From: Nicoliella lavandulae
Lineage (GTDB): Bacteria > Bacillota > Bacilli > Lactobacillales > Lactobacillaceae
Reading direction: 5' to 3'
DNA: 64,000 nucleotides
NCBI RefSeq assembly: GCF_037546185.1
Contig: NZ_JAWMWH010000001.1
Span: 558,001-622,000 of the forward strand
This document shows, one piece after another, positions 25,440 to 35,352 of this stretch. The notes beneath the pieces were generated by a model that was not told the DNA's origin, ran no database searches, and saw only the letters and a program-made list of their open reading frames with translations. The translations under genes were made by a program, and so were the position numbers. Position 1 is the stretch's first letter; every line of letters begins with the position of its first letter.

Positions 25440-27575
25440 CTATTTGTTAGCATCTTGATTAGTGACCTTAAGTCGATTGGAGTCAGTAGAACTGTGACCA
25501 ACTTCAGGCGCATTAGTCTTGTATAGATTAGTGGTTGATTTACCACCGTCCTTAGACAATAAACTAGTCGATTTTTTACCGAGTTGCTTTTCAATTGCCT
25601 GGGCTTTTTTCAAACCATCAGAATAGTTATAATCGTCAGCATTAACGGCTTTAAATCCCTTTGGTTTATAGAACTTCAATAGATTTTGTTCATTTAAGGT
25701 ATCCGATAGGGATAGCTCTTGGGCCACTTGCTTTTTAATCTTAGCAATTTGTTGTTTCTGTTGCTTAGATAGTTTAGCAACTTTACCAGTGTGATTACTG
25801 TAAATAGTACCACTAACTGATGTGTATTCGGGACTGACCCAGTCTCGATTCCGAAATGCAACCACTTGGTCGTGCTTACTGGAAAAGAGGTCGGTTCCAA
25901 ATTGAACGAATGGCTTTGAATTAACGCCTAGTAAATGAAGTAGGGTTGGTAAGACATCAATTTCACCACCATATTTATGACTAATGTAACCATGCTTTTC
26001 ACCTGGAATGTTAAACATCAGCGGAACCCGTTGCATTTGGGCATTATCATAGTCATTCCAATCATTTGGATTCTTACCTAGGAGTTTAGCTAAGTTTTGG
26101 TTTTCAGTATCAGAAATTCCGTAATGATCACCGTACAACATGATCAGTGAGTTCTTTAGTAATCCAGCTTTCTTTAGGTAAGCGTAGAATTCTTTGATGG
26201 ATTGGTCTAGATAATGAGCTGTTTCGAAGTAATTATTAACCACGGAGTCATCGGTATCAGCAGTCTTGAAATTCTTATCTTCATCTTCTGAATCAAGGGT
26301 GTATGGAAAATGGTTAGTAACCGTAATGTATTTAACATAGAATGGTTGTTGTAAGTTTTCGAGATATTTCACTGAGTCATTGAATAACAGCTTGTCCTTT
26401 AACCCATATCCAGTGGATTTATCGCCAGAAACATCATAGTAACTAGCATCAAAGAAGTATTGATAACCCATATTTTTATACGTATTATTCCGATTCCAAA
26501 AACTAGCAACATTACCATGAAAAACAGCACTAGTATAGTTACCATTTTGTTTTAGAATGGCTGGGGCAGCTTGGAAGGTATTATCATTCCCCAATTGGGC
26601 AAATAGTGAACCTTGGGGGAGACCATACGTACTAGTCTCTAACATATTTTCAGCATCGGAGGTCTTTCCCTGACCAACTTGATGGAAGAAATTATTAAAT
26701 GCATAGGTGGACTTGCTGTGATAGAGCTTATTTAAGAATGGAGTAACTTCTTTTCCATTGACTTTTTTATCGATCAGAAATTGTTGGAAACTTTCCAAGT
26801 GGATCACAATTACATTCCGGCCTTTAGCAATCCCTTCCATCTTAGGATTAGCCGGGGCGTAGTGATTGCGTGTAAATTTAAGTACGGTCTTTAGTTCTGA
26901 CTTAGTAGCCATTGCACGCAGGTCCTTAGTATGTTGTGATTTGGCAGCATCATATGCCGTAAAAGCATCGAGGCCCAGATACTTAACGATGTAAGTCCGA
27001 TCGAACGTTCTAGTAATTAATTGGGGACGATCCATTTCACCTAACGTTAAGTTAAATGCTAGTGCTAACGCTCCAATCGAGGTAATGGTAAAGCCCATTT
27101 TGCGTTTTAGTGGGCGTTTATCGATCTTGATTAACTTAAATAGAACGAATAGTAATACTAAGATGATATCAAGCCAATAAATGACGTCATGCGGCTTGGT
27201 TAATGCTAATGAACTACCACTAAGTCCCTGATTAACTTTTGAATATCCGGTCATGGTACTGATGGTCATAAAATCAGTAAATTCACGGTAGTAAATGACG
27301 TTTAAATATAATAGTAGGGTATTTAAAACGTCTAAAATGAAAATTAACGGGTAAAAAAAGCGCGCTTTTTTAAAGTATAGTGCAATCCCAAATATTAAGA
27401 TGGTAGTTGCAGCAGGATTAATAAGCGCTACAAACATTTCAAATCCACCACTAATGCCTAATTTGAAGTCAATAAAATAAGCAGCAATGGTTTTAATCCA
27501 GAATAAGCCGACTAATAACCAAAACAGGCCTAAACGAGTGCTAAGTTTTTGAAAAAGTCGTTTCACGATTCGCAA
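25440..27575 (-). CDS. ltaS: Lipoteichoic acid synthase LtaS
   Basis: 711 residues. Five N-terminal membrane helices (about 15-190) precede an extracellular sulfatase-fold domain. E261 in VIVIHLESFQQF and T305 in GQGKTSDAENMLE match the metal ligand and catalytic threonine of LtaS, and YGDHYG holds later metal ligands. It polymerises glycerol phosphate from phosphatidylglycerol onto the lipid anchor. The C-terminal 130 residues are lysine- and asparagine-rich. The start is uncertain: TTG at 27575 is 10 bases from AGGAG, whereas an in-frame ATC directly before it (27578) is at the ideal 7. First gene of an operon with the channel. Confidence 0.93.
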   Translation of the reverse strand: MRIVKRLFQKLSTRLGLFWLLVGLFWIKTIAAYFIDFKLGISGGFEMFVALINPAATTILIFGIALYFKKARFFYPLIFILDVLNTLLLYLNVIYYREFTDFMTISTMTGYSKVNQGLSGSSLALTKPHDVIYWLDIILVLLFVLFKLIKIDKRPLKRKMGFTITSIGALALAFNLTLGEMDRPQLITRTFDRTYIVKYLGLDAFTAYDAAKSQHTKDLRAMATKSELKTVLKFTRNHYAPANPKMEGIAKGRNVIVIHLESFQQFLIDKKVNGKEVTPFLNKLYHSKSTYAFNNFFHQVGQGKTSDAENMLETSTYGLPQGSLFAQLGNDNTFQAAPAILKQNGNYTSAVFHGNVASFWNRNNTYKNMGYQYFFDASYYDVSGDKSTGYGLKDKLLFNDSVKYLENLQQPFYVKYITVTNHFPYTLDSEDEDKNFKTADTDDSVVNNYFETAHYLDQSIKEFYAYLKKAGLLKNSLIMLYGDHYGISDTENQNLAKLLGKNPNDWNDYDNAQMQRVPLMFNIPGEKHGYISHKYGGEIDVLPTLLHLLGVNSKPFVQFGTDLFSSKHDQVVAFRNRDWVSPEYTSVSGTIYSNHTGKVAKLSKQQKQQIAKIKKQVAQELSLSDTLNEQNLLKFYKPKGFKAVNADDYNYSDGLKKAQAIEKQLGKKSTSLLSKDGGKSTTNLYKTNAPEVGHSSTDSNRLKVTNQDANK

Positions 27576-27760
27576 GATAGAAGATCTCCTTTTGTGCTTT
27601 TAACTTATTTAATATTATCAAAATCTGTCTAAAATAGCATGAAATGTTTCGAATTATTAAAAAAATTAATCTTATCAGTGCTTTAAATACTATATATTGT
27701 TATAATTAGAGATGAAATACCCATATATGGAAAGAATCGAATGGAAGGGAGGGGTTATCC

Positions 27761-28045
27761 GTGGATTTAGCTAAATCAATTACTGATGCTAAGCTAAAAG
27801 TCGTCCAAAATGATGGTAGTGCAGTTGAATTTCACCCGGATCAATTACGGGCAACATTGTACGAATTCACAGATAATCCCGATGTTGTTAAACGTTCCGA
27901 AATCCTTATTTTTGCTCAGTTACTGTCATATAGTACGATTAAGCTGTTTGACTTAAAGTGTATTATTTATCGCACCCTTCGGCAACTGCGCTATTCTAAA
28001 ATTGCCAATCAATATTATCGCAAGATGTTATCACATGAATTATAA
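27761..28045 (+). CDS. Stand-alone ATP-cone-like protein
   Basis: 94 residues, GTG start after GGGAGGGG. LKVVQNDGSAVEFHPDQLRATLYEF resembles the start of an ATP-cone (the 'V.KRDG....F....L..SL' pattern of NrdR and ribonucleotide reductases), and FDLKCIIYRTLRQLRYSKIANQYYRKML resembles its end. There is no zinc ribbon or catalytic domain. ATP-cones bind ATP/dATP as allosteric modules, so a lone one could be a nucleotide-sensing partner protein. The assignment rests on pattern alone. It is co-directional with the histidine phosphatase 35 bp downstream. Confidence 0.55.
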   Translation: MDLAKSITDAKLKVVQNDGSAVEFHPDQLRATLYEFTDNPDVVKRSEILIFAQLLSYSTIKLFDLKCIIYRTLRQLRYSKIANQYYRKMLSHEL

Positions 28046-28080
28046 TCAAGGATAGACTGATAATTTGAGGGGATGAACCA

Positions 28081-28734
28081 ATGGCTATTAATGTATATAT
28101 TGTGCGCCATGGACAAACTTACTACAACATTTATAATAAGTTACAGGGATGGAGCAACTCTCCATTGACTCAAAAGGGAATCGATGGAGCCAAACAAACT
28201 GCTGATAAATTGGCGCAAGTTGAGTTTAGCGCTGCTTATTGTAGTGATACTACACGGGCTGAACAAACTGCGAATATTATTTTATCAGCCAATCAACGGA
28301 ATCATCCGGAATTAACCGTTTCGCCATTCTTTCGAGAAGAATTTTACGGTTACTTCGAAGGAACTGATATGAACCAAGCTTGGTATTTAGCGGGAGCGCC
28401 ACATGGCAAGCCTACGTTTAAAGACATTGTCGAAAGTGATTCCATTGGGACTGCTAAGGATTATCTTAAGGAAGCCGACCCATTTCATCAAGCTGAAAAC
28501 AATGCAGAGTATTGGCAACGTTTAGATCAAGGGTTAGATTTAATTAAAAATAACCCTAAGCTAAAAGATGGCGATAATGTTTTAATGATTAGCCATGGTA
28601 ATACGGTGCTTAGTATTGTAGAACGTTTTGGAAATGGTAAATATGACGTTACCGAACGACCTGCAAATGGCAGTATTACTAAGTTAAGCATTAGTGATTC
28701 AGGGACTGAAGTTACTGATTATAATATTCAATAA
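28081..28734 (+). CDS. Histidine phosphatase family protein
   Basis: 217 residues of the phosphoglycerate-mutase-like family. The phosphorylated histidine is in YIVRHGQTYYN (residue 10), the second histidine in LMISHGNTVLSI, and CSDTTRAEQTA holds the phosphate-binding arginine. It is a cofactor-independent-of-glycolysis type phosphatase rather than the glycolytic mutase, judged by the missing mutase-specific segments. Substrate unknown. Second gene of a pair with the ATP-cone-like protein. Confidence 0.9.
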   Translation: MAINVYIVRHGQTYYNIYNKLQGWSNSPLTQKGIDGAKQTADKLAQVEFSAAYCSDTTRAEQTANIILSANQRNHPELTVSPFFREEFYGYFEGTDMNQAWYLAGAPHGKPTFKDIVESDSIGTAKDYLKEADPFHQAENNAEYWQRLDQGLDLIKNNPKLKDGDNVLMISHGNTVLSIVERFGNGKYDVTERPANGSITKLSISDSGTEVTDYNIQ

Positions 28735-28737
28735 GTT

Positions 28738-28773
28738 AAAAAGCCTAACGCATTTAATTGCGCTAGGCTTTTT
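28738..28773. terminator. Bidirectional Rho-independent terminator
   Basis: Arms AAAAAGCCTA-CGC and GCG-TAGGCTTTTT with one mismatch and an A/T loop, between the phosphatase gene and the NlpC/P60 gene. Confidence 0.88.
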
Positions 28774-28802
28774 AATAGTCATTTTAAATTTATAATTATG
28801 AA

Positions 28803-29273
28803 TTAGTCACCAACACGTGCGGCACCAACAAGGTTCCACCATGATGAGTAAATACTTTCTTTGATCACACCACGGTTTTGGGCATCGATCATCTTACCAT
28901 CACCAATGTACATTCCAACGTGAGAAATGCTACGAGCACTTGATCCGAAGAATACAAGGTCACCCTTCTTAAGTGAATTTACTGATACCTTTTTGTTAGA
29001 GTTATATTGAGCTTGAGCAGTGCGTTGTAAGTTAACACCTAAAGCTTGCTTGTAAACATATTTAGTGAATCCTGAACAATCAAATGAAGAAGGACCAGTA
29101 GCACCATATACGTATCTTACACCCATGTGATCATTAGCTTCATCAATTAATGAAGCTGCTTCGTCACTAGTAGCAGCATGTGCGCTTTGGTTAGCGACGA
29201 TTGCTGATCCAGTGGTAAATAATGTAAATGCGGTTGCGATGCTTACGATTGCTTTTTTCAAATGACTATTCAT
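28803..29273 (-). CDS. Secreted NlpC/P60 peptidoglycan hydrolase
   Basis: 156 residues. A signal peptide (1-33, cut after AHA) leads straight into a minimal NlpC/P60 domain. The catalytic cysteine is C66 in SFDCSGFTKYVY and the histidine H118 in SISHVGMYIGDG. These gamma-D-glutamyl-diamino-acid endopeptidases cut peptidoglycan stem peptides. There is no LysM or SH3 domain, so wall targeting is by the catalytic domain alone. Codon use is well optimised, suggesting strong expression. A WalR-like box overlaps the predicted -35. Confidence 0.93.
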   Translation of the reverse strand: MNSHLKKAIVSIATAFTLFTTGSAIVANQSAHAATSDEAASLIDEANDHMGVRYVYGATGPSSFDCSGFTKYVYKQALGVNLQRTAQAQYNSNKKVSVNSLKKGDLVFFGSSARSISHVGMYIGDGKMIDAQNRGVIKESIYSSWWNLVGAARVGD

Positions 29274-29383
29274 AATATAAATTAATTCCTTTCGATTTTT
29301 AAAATTTATTTTTTGGTTTTTGATTTATTTTTTAATTTATTTTTAATTCGTTTAAACAACAGTTATAAGATTACCAATTTTAT

Positions 29384-29400
29384 GTTACAGAAAGATAACA
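29384..29400 (-). promoter_or_regulatory. Putative WalR (YycF) box upstream of the NlpC/P60 gene
   Basis: On the minus strand TGTTAT-CTTTC-TGTAAC fits the WalR direct repeat TGTWAH-N5-TGTWAH. The second repeat takes the place of a -35, with TATAAC as -10 sixteen bases on. The stretch from 29274 to 29340 is an A/T-rich leader without further features. Confidence 0.6.
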
Positions 29401-29511
29401 TAGGCGTTGCAAGTCAGTTAAATCATATAACAGGCTGTAATTTAAATTTTTAGTTTTATTTTAAGGATAATGTGATAGAGTATGTTTATACACGAATAGT
29501 GGGTGAATAAT

Positions 29512-29964
29512 ATGGATGAAGATAAGTTGAAATTAGCCCCGATTGATGTCCATAAAATTATTTTCCGAATTGGCGAAGTCAGTAAAATGACGGGTGTTTC
29601 ACCACGCCAATTACGTTATTGGGATCAAAAGGGCTTTATTAAATCACAGCGTCATGATACAAGTAGTTCACGAGTTTATACATTGTTAAATCTTTTTCGG
29701 GTCGGCTTAATTAAAAAGTATCTAGACAACGGCTATACTTTAAAGGCCGCTGTTCAAAAAACAAATGAACGCCAAGATATGATGGAAACAATGCATCATT
29801 TCATTTACCATTCAGTTAGTGGCATTGAAAACATTGATGGTAAATTAATGATTAACATGGGCTACTTTGATAAAGCCAAAACTAGTTATTTGTATGGGCG
29901 TTTGGATGAAAATGATGAAACTGAATATAAAGTGATCCCGGTTGATAAACTGGATCACAACTAA
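29512..29964 (+). CDS. MerR-family transcriptional regulator
   Basis: 150 residues. The winged helix FRIGEVSKMTGVSPRQLRYWDQKGFI (about 20-45) is typical of MerR, followed by SSRVYTLLNLFRVGLIKKYLDNGYTLKAAVQ. The remaining C-terminal half is a short unknown effector region without the cysteines of metal sensors. The ATG at 29512 suits the GGTG site better than the GTG at 29503, which lies inside it. Divergent from the NlpC/P60 gene. Ligand and targets unknown. Confidence 0.85.
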   Translation: MDEDKLKLAPIDVHKIIFRIGEVSKMTGVSPRQLRYWDQKGFIKSQRHDTSSSRVYTLLNLFRVGLIKKYLDNGYTLKAAVQKTNERQDMMETMHHFIYHSVSGIENIDGKLMINMGYFDKAKTSYLYGRLDENDETEYKVIPVDKLDHN

Positions 29965-30003
29965 AAAACACCTCATTGGTAATCGACCAATGAAGTGTTT
30001 TTT
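29963..30003. terminator. Bidirectional Rho-independent terminator
   Basis: Eighteen-base arms AAAAAACACCTCATTGGT and ACCAATGAAGTGTTTTTT with one mismatch and a five-base loop, between merR and mmpL. Confidence 0.93.
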
Positions 30004-30017
30004 TAGTGGTTATTTAA

Positions 30018-32714
30018 TTAATCATTCTTGTGAAGTGGTAGTCTAACGGCTAGTTTATTTAATGCCACAGCAATCAATGGGAAGACAATGTTAAAGATTA
30101 CGATGGTGTAAGCAATGACTAGGCCGGATTGTTTAATAACTTGGTTATCAACAGTAACCATCCCAATTGCAATGATGATTGTAAATGCGATGATATAACG
30201 AATGATTTGACCAAATTGACTCATGACACCTGCTAAGAAGTCATAAGATGGATCGAGCCGCTTCCGATACTTAGTTGCAATCATTAATAATTCAGTGAAT
30301 GCAACGGCTCCGGCAATACTCAAACTAATGATGATCGTTGACCAACTAGTTTTAGCAATTCCCAATGCGAAACTAGTGGTTAGATTAGTTAGTTGTAATC
30401 CAGTAATGACACTGAAGCTAAATGCAGCGAGCCAATAAATAGGATGCAAGATTGAACGACTGGCAATAAAAAGCGTTAATAGGGCAATCAAACCAATTAA
30501 TGCTAAGCTGATTAAGCCGTCCTTAAAGAATTGATTCTTTAAGGTGTTTTGTTGTGCTGGTTGGCCGGTAATTGCCACTTCTGAATTAGCAATAGCAGTT
30601 CCTTGTAACATAACGTCAACGTCCTTTTGGATGTTATTGAGCACCTTACTAGTTGCTTGAGCATTTGTTGGATCGCCTTGGAGAATAACGCTAATTTGAG
30701 TGGTCTTATTATCGGCACTATTGTAGTTATATAGTGATTGTTGGAAATCAGTATCAGCTAGTTGGTCAGGCGTAATGTAATAAACAGCACCGACACTACT
30801 CTTGGAAAGCCCATCTAAGTAATCATAAATGGAATTTAACTTACTGTTAACGGCTTTTGTAACGGTGCTAATTTCTGCAAAGATGGCCTTAGCTTGTTCT
30901 AGCTTAGCAGCATATTTACTGATTTTAGTACTTAGTCGATCAGATGAATCCGCAATCGTTTGACCCTGTGACTGAATTGAATTTAATCCATTTGCAGCAC
31001 TCTTTAGTGTTGAATTTAAGTTATTAAGTTCTGATTGGTAGTTCTTAATATTATTCGAGGTCGTCTTTTGATTGCCAAAGCTAGAATGAGTCGTTGCGTT
31101 TGATAATTGACTAGCTAGTTTACTATTCTCACTAACTAAGCTGTTAGCGGTTGATTGTAATTCACTAACGGTACTAATTTCACTATTTAATCCGGATGGA
31201 TCAATGTTCTTTTGACCTACTTTTGCTTGTTTTAAGGTCGTGTCTAAGTTAATTTGAGCAGCATCAATTTTCTTGGTAATGCTGTTTAATTGGCTTTGAA
31301 CATAGTATTTATTGATTGGAATCCCGCTTGGTTGGGTAACGGAGTAGACAGCATCAACTCCATTTAGTGATTTAAGCTTAGTCGTAAGAGCATCAATTTT
31401 TTCTAGGTTACTTTGTTGATTAAGCGGTTGTTGATTATGAATGTAAATGGTAATTGGCGTTGCCTTACCTTGACTAAAGTGTGCTTGTAAGACCCGGGCC
31501 CCCACAACCGCTTGGTTGGTACTCTTAGCGTTGTCTAAGTCGGTATAAGTAACGTTATTGCGGTATGAATAAGCGAATGGGCCTAAAATGTAAGCCACTA
31601 GGATAATTCCTGCCAATGGTTGCCATAATGATAACCGAATTAACTGATACCAACCACGGTGACCATCAACGTTAATCGGATTGTGACGGGGCCAAATAAT
31701 TTCTGGGCCTAATAAACTAGTAAAGATTGGATTTAAAGTTAATGTTGCAATCATTAAGATAACGAAAACGATTGCTAGTGAAGCCAATGCTCTAAGTGAG
31801 TAAAATGATGTAAAGTAAAGGCTGGCAAAACTAATTGCTAAGACTAAATTAACTGCCATAATCGGATACATTACTTTACGCATCCCACTGTTTGTAGCAC
31901 TAAATGAGTCGCGATATTGACCCATTTCATCGCTAATTGCTTTAATAATGATAAAGTTGAAAATACTACCTAAAATAATGGTAATTAGTGTTACTAATAA
32001 CGGGGTGAATTCTGAAAATGCAAAGTTACGATGTACAGTGAGGTTGCTGATTAAACTAAGTGATGTGATATAGGTAACGACTAACGTTATAGCTGAAACT
32101 AGTGGTGCAATGATTGACCGGAAATAAATGGCCATTAGGACAATTGCGATCACGAAGGCAATCATCGTCACCGTCTTAGTTACTTTTGCGACCTGTTGAG
32201 CATTGATGTTTTGAATGATGCTAGGACTAGTAACATAGGTATTTAGTCCCGATACATTCATTTGCTCTTGTAATTTATTAACCAATGATCCGTTGGTATT
32301 ATAAGCCTTGCTAACATTCAAACTAACGATTTGAGTGGTTTGGTCATTAGAAAATAACTGTAATTTACCATTTGGATTATTATTAATAGTGCTAATTTTT
32401 TGAATCCCTAAACTACGATTCTTTTGTAGATTCGTAACAGCTTGATTGATCTTAGTTTGTTGCTGACTGGTAATTTTACCTTGTGGATTATTGTAAACCA
32501 CGTTCAAACTAGTGGAACCTGAAATCCCCCGGCCCCAATTATTTTGGAGCTGATCAGCCTTAATGATTTGGGATGTATTATTATATTGTGGTTGACCGTA
32601 ATTAGTAATTAAGTTAGTTACATTAGGTAACTTTGTAATCGCAAAGAAAATTGCGACGATCCATAATACAATTACGATTAACCAATTAGTACTAATGCGT
32701 TTTAGTAAGTGCAT
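30018..32714 (-). CDS. MMPL/RND-type membrane transporter
   Basis: 898 residues with the two-fold MMPL layout: an N-terminal helix, a large extracellular domain (about 35-180), five helices (185-350), a second very large extracellular domain (380-730, glutamine-, asparagine- and serine-rich with coiled-coil character), and five more helices. Charged residues within helices (for example ISDEMGQYRD after the third) are typical. Such proteins export lipids or hydrophobic compounds by proton motive force. The substrate is unknown. It lies 28 bp after corA and shares its transcript. Confidence 0.88.
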   Translation of the reverse strand: MHLLKRISTNWLIVIVLWIVAIFFAITKLPNVTNLITNYGQPQYNNTSQIIKADQLQNNWGRGISGSTSLNVVYNNPQGKITSQQQTKINQAVTNLQKNRSLGIQKISTINNNPNGKLQLFSNDQTTQIVSLNVSKAYNTNGSLVNKLQEQMNVSGLNTYVTSPSIIQNINAQQVAKVTKTVTMIAFVIAIVLMAIYFRSIIAPLVSAITLVVTYITSLSLISNLTVHRNFAFSEFTPLLVTLITIILGSIFNFIIIKAISDEMGQYRDSFSATNSGMRKVMYPIMAVNLVLAISFASLYFTSFYSLRALASLAIVFVILMIATLTLNPIFTSLLGPEIIWPRHNPINVDGHRGWYQLIRLSLWQPLAGIILVAYILGPFAYSYRNNVTYTDLDNAKSTNQAVVGARVLQAHFSQGKATPITIYIHNQQPLNQQSNLEKIDALTTKLKSLNGVDAVYSVTQPSGIPINKYYVQSQLNSITKKIDAAQINLDTTLKQAKVGQKNIDPSGLNSEISTVSELQSTANSLVSENSKLASQLSNATTHSSFGNQKTTSNNIKNYQSELNNLNSTLKSAANGLNSIQSQGQTIADSSDRLSTKISKYAAKLEQAKAIFAEISTVTKAVNSKLNSIYDYLDGLSKSSVGAVYYITPDQLADTDFQQSLYNYNSADNKTTQISVILQGDPTNAQATSKVLNNIQKDVDVMLQGTAIANSEVAITGQPAQQNTLKNQFFKDGLISLALIGLIALLTLFIASRSILHPIYWLAAFSFSVITGLQLTNLTTSFALGIAKTSWSTIIISLSIAGAVAFTELLMIATKYRKRLDPSYDFLAGVMSQFGQIIRYIIAFTIIIAIGMVTVDNQVIKQSGLVIAYTIVIFNIVFPLIAVALNKLAVRLPLHKND

Positions 32715-32742
32715 ATAAAGACTCCTTTAAAATAGATTAAAC

Positions 32743-33651
32743 TTATGAAAAATGGCGATGGTAGAAAATCCAAACAATGATACATAGAATAATTGAGATG
32801 AAGAGAGTAATTACCCATCCCATATGTGAGCTTGCAAATGGCAGGTTCACGTTCATTCCATAAAAGGCAAATACGATATTAGGCACCGACAAGATTAGTG
32901 AGAAAATTGTTAAAAATTTCATGGTGGAGTTTAGGTTGCTATCTAATAAATTAGAATAAGCATCAGCAACTTCACGGGTCACACTACTTGATACTTGAGC
33001 CATTGAAAGTCCTTGGTTAGCTTCAATGATGATGTCTTCGATTCGAGCTGCTTGAAAATCAGTGAATTGATTTTTAAATAAACGTTGAACAGTCGATAGC
33101 ATTTCAGAGTTAGCAGTTAATGCCGTTAAGAAGTAAACCGTCTTAGTTTGTAACCCTAGTAGCTGGTTAATCGAGTCACGGTTGGCTTGATGGGTCAAGT
33201 GCGTTTGAATGTCAGTTCGTTCACGATTGGCATTGTTAATGAAATCAAAGAACTTAGTGGTAATTTGAAATAACGTCTCTAGGATTAAATCAAAAATGAA
33301 AGTTGGATCTTTGATATTAGGATTTTGTAAAATGCCATTAATCAGTGGAACTACGTACGCGGTTCGCTTTCTAGTGAACGTAAATAGTGTATCGTCAGTA
33401 ATTAATAGGCCGATTGGCTCAACACTGATATCACCTTTAAAACGGGGGTGAATAGGCGCATCGTAAATAAATAAGCGATAGTTTTTTTCCTCATCAACTT
33501 CGATCCGCGGCCGTTCATGGATATCCATCGCATAATCTAGGATATCTTGACGAATTTGATAGTTATTCCTTAGTTTAGCACGGTCTTTCTCATCTGGATT
33601 TTCAACTTTGATCCAGTTGAATTTGTTGTTGACTAATTGAGTGTTTATCAA
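32743..33651 (-). CDS. corA: CorA-family divalent cation transporter
   Basis: 302 residues. The C-terminal pair of helices carries the signature FAFYGMNVNLPFA (the GMN motif at the pore mouth), after a long cytoplasmic funnel domain with a helical stalk. CorA pentamers take up magnesium or other divalent ions. The start is TTG after AAAGGA, nine bases away; an in-frame ATT three bases earlier would have six-base spacing, so the true start is slightly uncertain. First gene of the corA-mmpL unit. Confidence 0.92.
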   Translation of the reverse strand: MINTQLVNNKFNWIKVENPDEKDRAKLRNNYQIRQDILDYAMDIHERPRIEVDEEKNYRLFIYDAPIHPRFKGDISVEPIGLLITDDTLFTFTRKRTAYVVPLINGILQNPNIKDPTFIFDLILETLFQITTKFFDFINNANRERTDIQTHLTHQANRDSINQLLGLQTKTVYFLTALTANSEMLSTVQRLFKNQFTDFQAARIEDIIIEANQGLSMAQVSSSVTREVADAYSNLLDSNLNSTMKFLTIFSLILSVPNIVFAFYGMNVNLPFASSHMGWVITLFISIILCIIVWIFYHRHFS

Positions 33652-33831
33652 AATGATCTATCCTTTATATATATAATTAACTATCATTATAGATTATAAC
33701 GGCGTGTTTTGCGTATGAAATTTATAAAAAAGTTGAAAAAATCTAAAAATATTGTTTCGTTTTGTAAATTTCTTACTATAATTAAATATATTGTATATAA
33801 AATTGACCGTATGATGAATCGAGGATAACTA

Positions 33832-34515
33832 ATGAATAATAAAAGATCTAAAAAAGATAATTTCTCACCCCGGCAAAACCCACTAAATAAAAAGAAGCAC
33901 AGTCATTGGATTGCAATTTTAATCATTGTCGTTGTTTTGGCAGTATTAGTGTTTGGGTTTGCAATCCGTAAAATTAGTAACCGATTGGAAAGCGCCCAGC
34001 CGCAATCGCAGTCTAGTAGCCAATTAACTTCAGAAGAAATTCAACAAATTAAACAACGACGGGCCTTCGTTAAACAAGTTGCTGAACCATCCATTCGGGT
34101 TTATCAAAATGATTTTCATGTATTGCCTAGTATCGTAATTGCGCAAGCCATCTTGGAATCTGACTGGGGAAATTCTAAACTATATCAAGTTGCTAAAAAC
34201 CCATTCGGGATTAAGGGTGAATACCAAGGCCAATCAGTATCATATGACACTGCTGAATATGTTAACGGCAAGAAAATTACCGTTGCAGCTAAGTTTAGAA
34301 AGTATCCAAGCCTAGAAGCTGCAATTAAGGACCACGATAAATCAATTAAGACCCACTTTATTAAAGATGATAATGTAACGAGTTATGTGGAAGCAGCTAA
34401 CTTACTACAAAAGAATGTATATGCCACTGATCCTAAGTATGCTGAAAAACTCATTAAGGTCATTAAAGTTTATAATTTGAGTCGGTATGATATTCAAGCG
34501 CTAAATAAAAATTAG
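33832..34515 (+). CDS. Membrane-anchored GH73 glucosaminidase
   Basis: 227 residues. A basic cytoplasmic head precedes one membrane helix (WIAILIIVVVLAVLVFGFAI, about 28-47), then a glutamine/serine-rich linker and a GH73 domain. VLPSIVIAQAILESDWG holds the catalytic glutamate, KNPFGIKG and FRKYPSLEAAIKDH are further family blocks. It cleaves N-acetylglucosaminyl bonds in peptidoglycan. There is no wall-binding repeat; anchoring is by the uncleaved helix. Single gene. Confidence 0.92.
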   Translation: MNNKRSKKDNFSPRQNPLNKKKHSHWIAILIIVVVLAVLVFGFAIRKISNRLESAQPQSQSSSQLTSEEIQQIKQRRAFVKQVAEPSIRVYQNDFHVLPSIVIAQAILESDWGNSKLYQVAKNPFGIKGEYQGQSVSYDTAEYVNGKKITVAAKFRKYPSLEAAIKDHDKSIKTHFIKDDNVTSYVEAANLLQKNVYATDPKYAEKLIKVIKVYNLSRYDIQALNKN

Positions 34516-34590
34516 TCTAACACTAGCAATTTATACGCAAGGTATAATATAATTTAATTGTTAAATTATTATTTTTAGAAGGGAAGATCG

Positions 34591-35352
34591 ATGCTGGAAA
34601 TTTTATCTAAAATGTATGGTCCATTCTTTGACCCCCACAACTGGGCAACGGTGGTTACGTCAGGGAATGATTGGCTAATTATTCTTTCGTTGGTGTTAAT
34701 TGAATGTTTGTTATCTGTTGATAATGCGGTGGTATTAGCTGCTCAAACACAGTCCTTACCGACTAAGAAACTTCAAGAAGAATCATTATTTTATGGAATT
34801 TGGGGTTCCTATGTCTTCAGATTTATCGTAATTGGATTGGGGACGTTCCTAATTCACTTATGGGAAATTAAAGTAATTGGGAGTCTTTACTTAGCTTATC
34901 TAGTTTATAAACACTTCTTTAGTCGAAAGAAGTCAAAACAACAGGTTAAAAAGACAAAATCAACTGATCCAAAGCACCATCGGAAGTTATTTTGGATGAC
35001 AGTGTTACAAATTGAAATGATGGATATCGTCTTTTCAGTGGACTCTGTATTGGCGTCATTAGCAGTATCGCCCAACCCCGTAATTGTTTTAATTGGTGGG
35101 ATGATTGGAATTCTGTCAATGCGTGGGGTTGCCGAAGTTATCATGATATTAATGAAGAAAATTCCAGAATTAAAATCCATGGCATATGTATTAATTGGCT
35201 TTATTGCAATTAAACTATTCATATCAATTCCAGCCATTGATATTGAATTGCCACCGCTTTTATTCAGTGGAGTGGTATTTGCAACGGTGATTATTACATT
35301 GATTATTCATATGATTAGAAAAAAGAAGGGGACGAATCCTAATGACCACTAA
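34591..35352 (+). CDS. TerC-family integral membrane protein
   Basis: 253 residues, seven to eight helices. The family signatures ECLLSVDNAVVLA and MDIVFSVDSVLASLA place two aspartate-containing half-sites in the membrane. TerC proteins are associated with metal (manganese or calcium) handling and metalation of secreted enzymes. ATG after AGAAGGGAAG. It overlaps the thioredoxin gene by 11 bp, indicating translational coupling of the two. Confidence 0.9.
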   Translation: MLEILSKMYGPFFDPHNWATVVTSGNDWLIILSLVLIECLLSVDNAVVLAAQTQSLPTKKLQEESLFYGIWGSYVFRFIVIGLGTFLIHLWEIKVIGSLYLAYLVYKHFFSRKKSKQQVKKTKSTDPKHHRKLFWMTVLQIEMMDIVFSVDSVLASLAVSPNPVIVLIGGMIGILSMRGVAEVIMILMKKIPELKSMAYVLIGFIAIKLFISIPAIDIELPPLLFSGVVFATVIITLIIHMIRKKKGTNPNDH

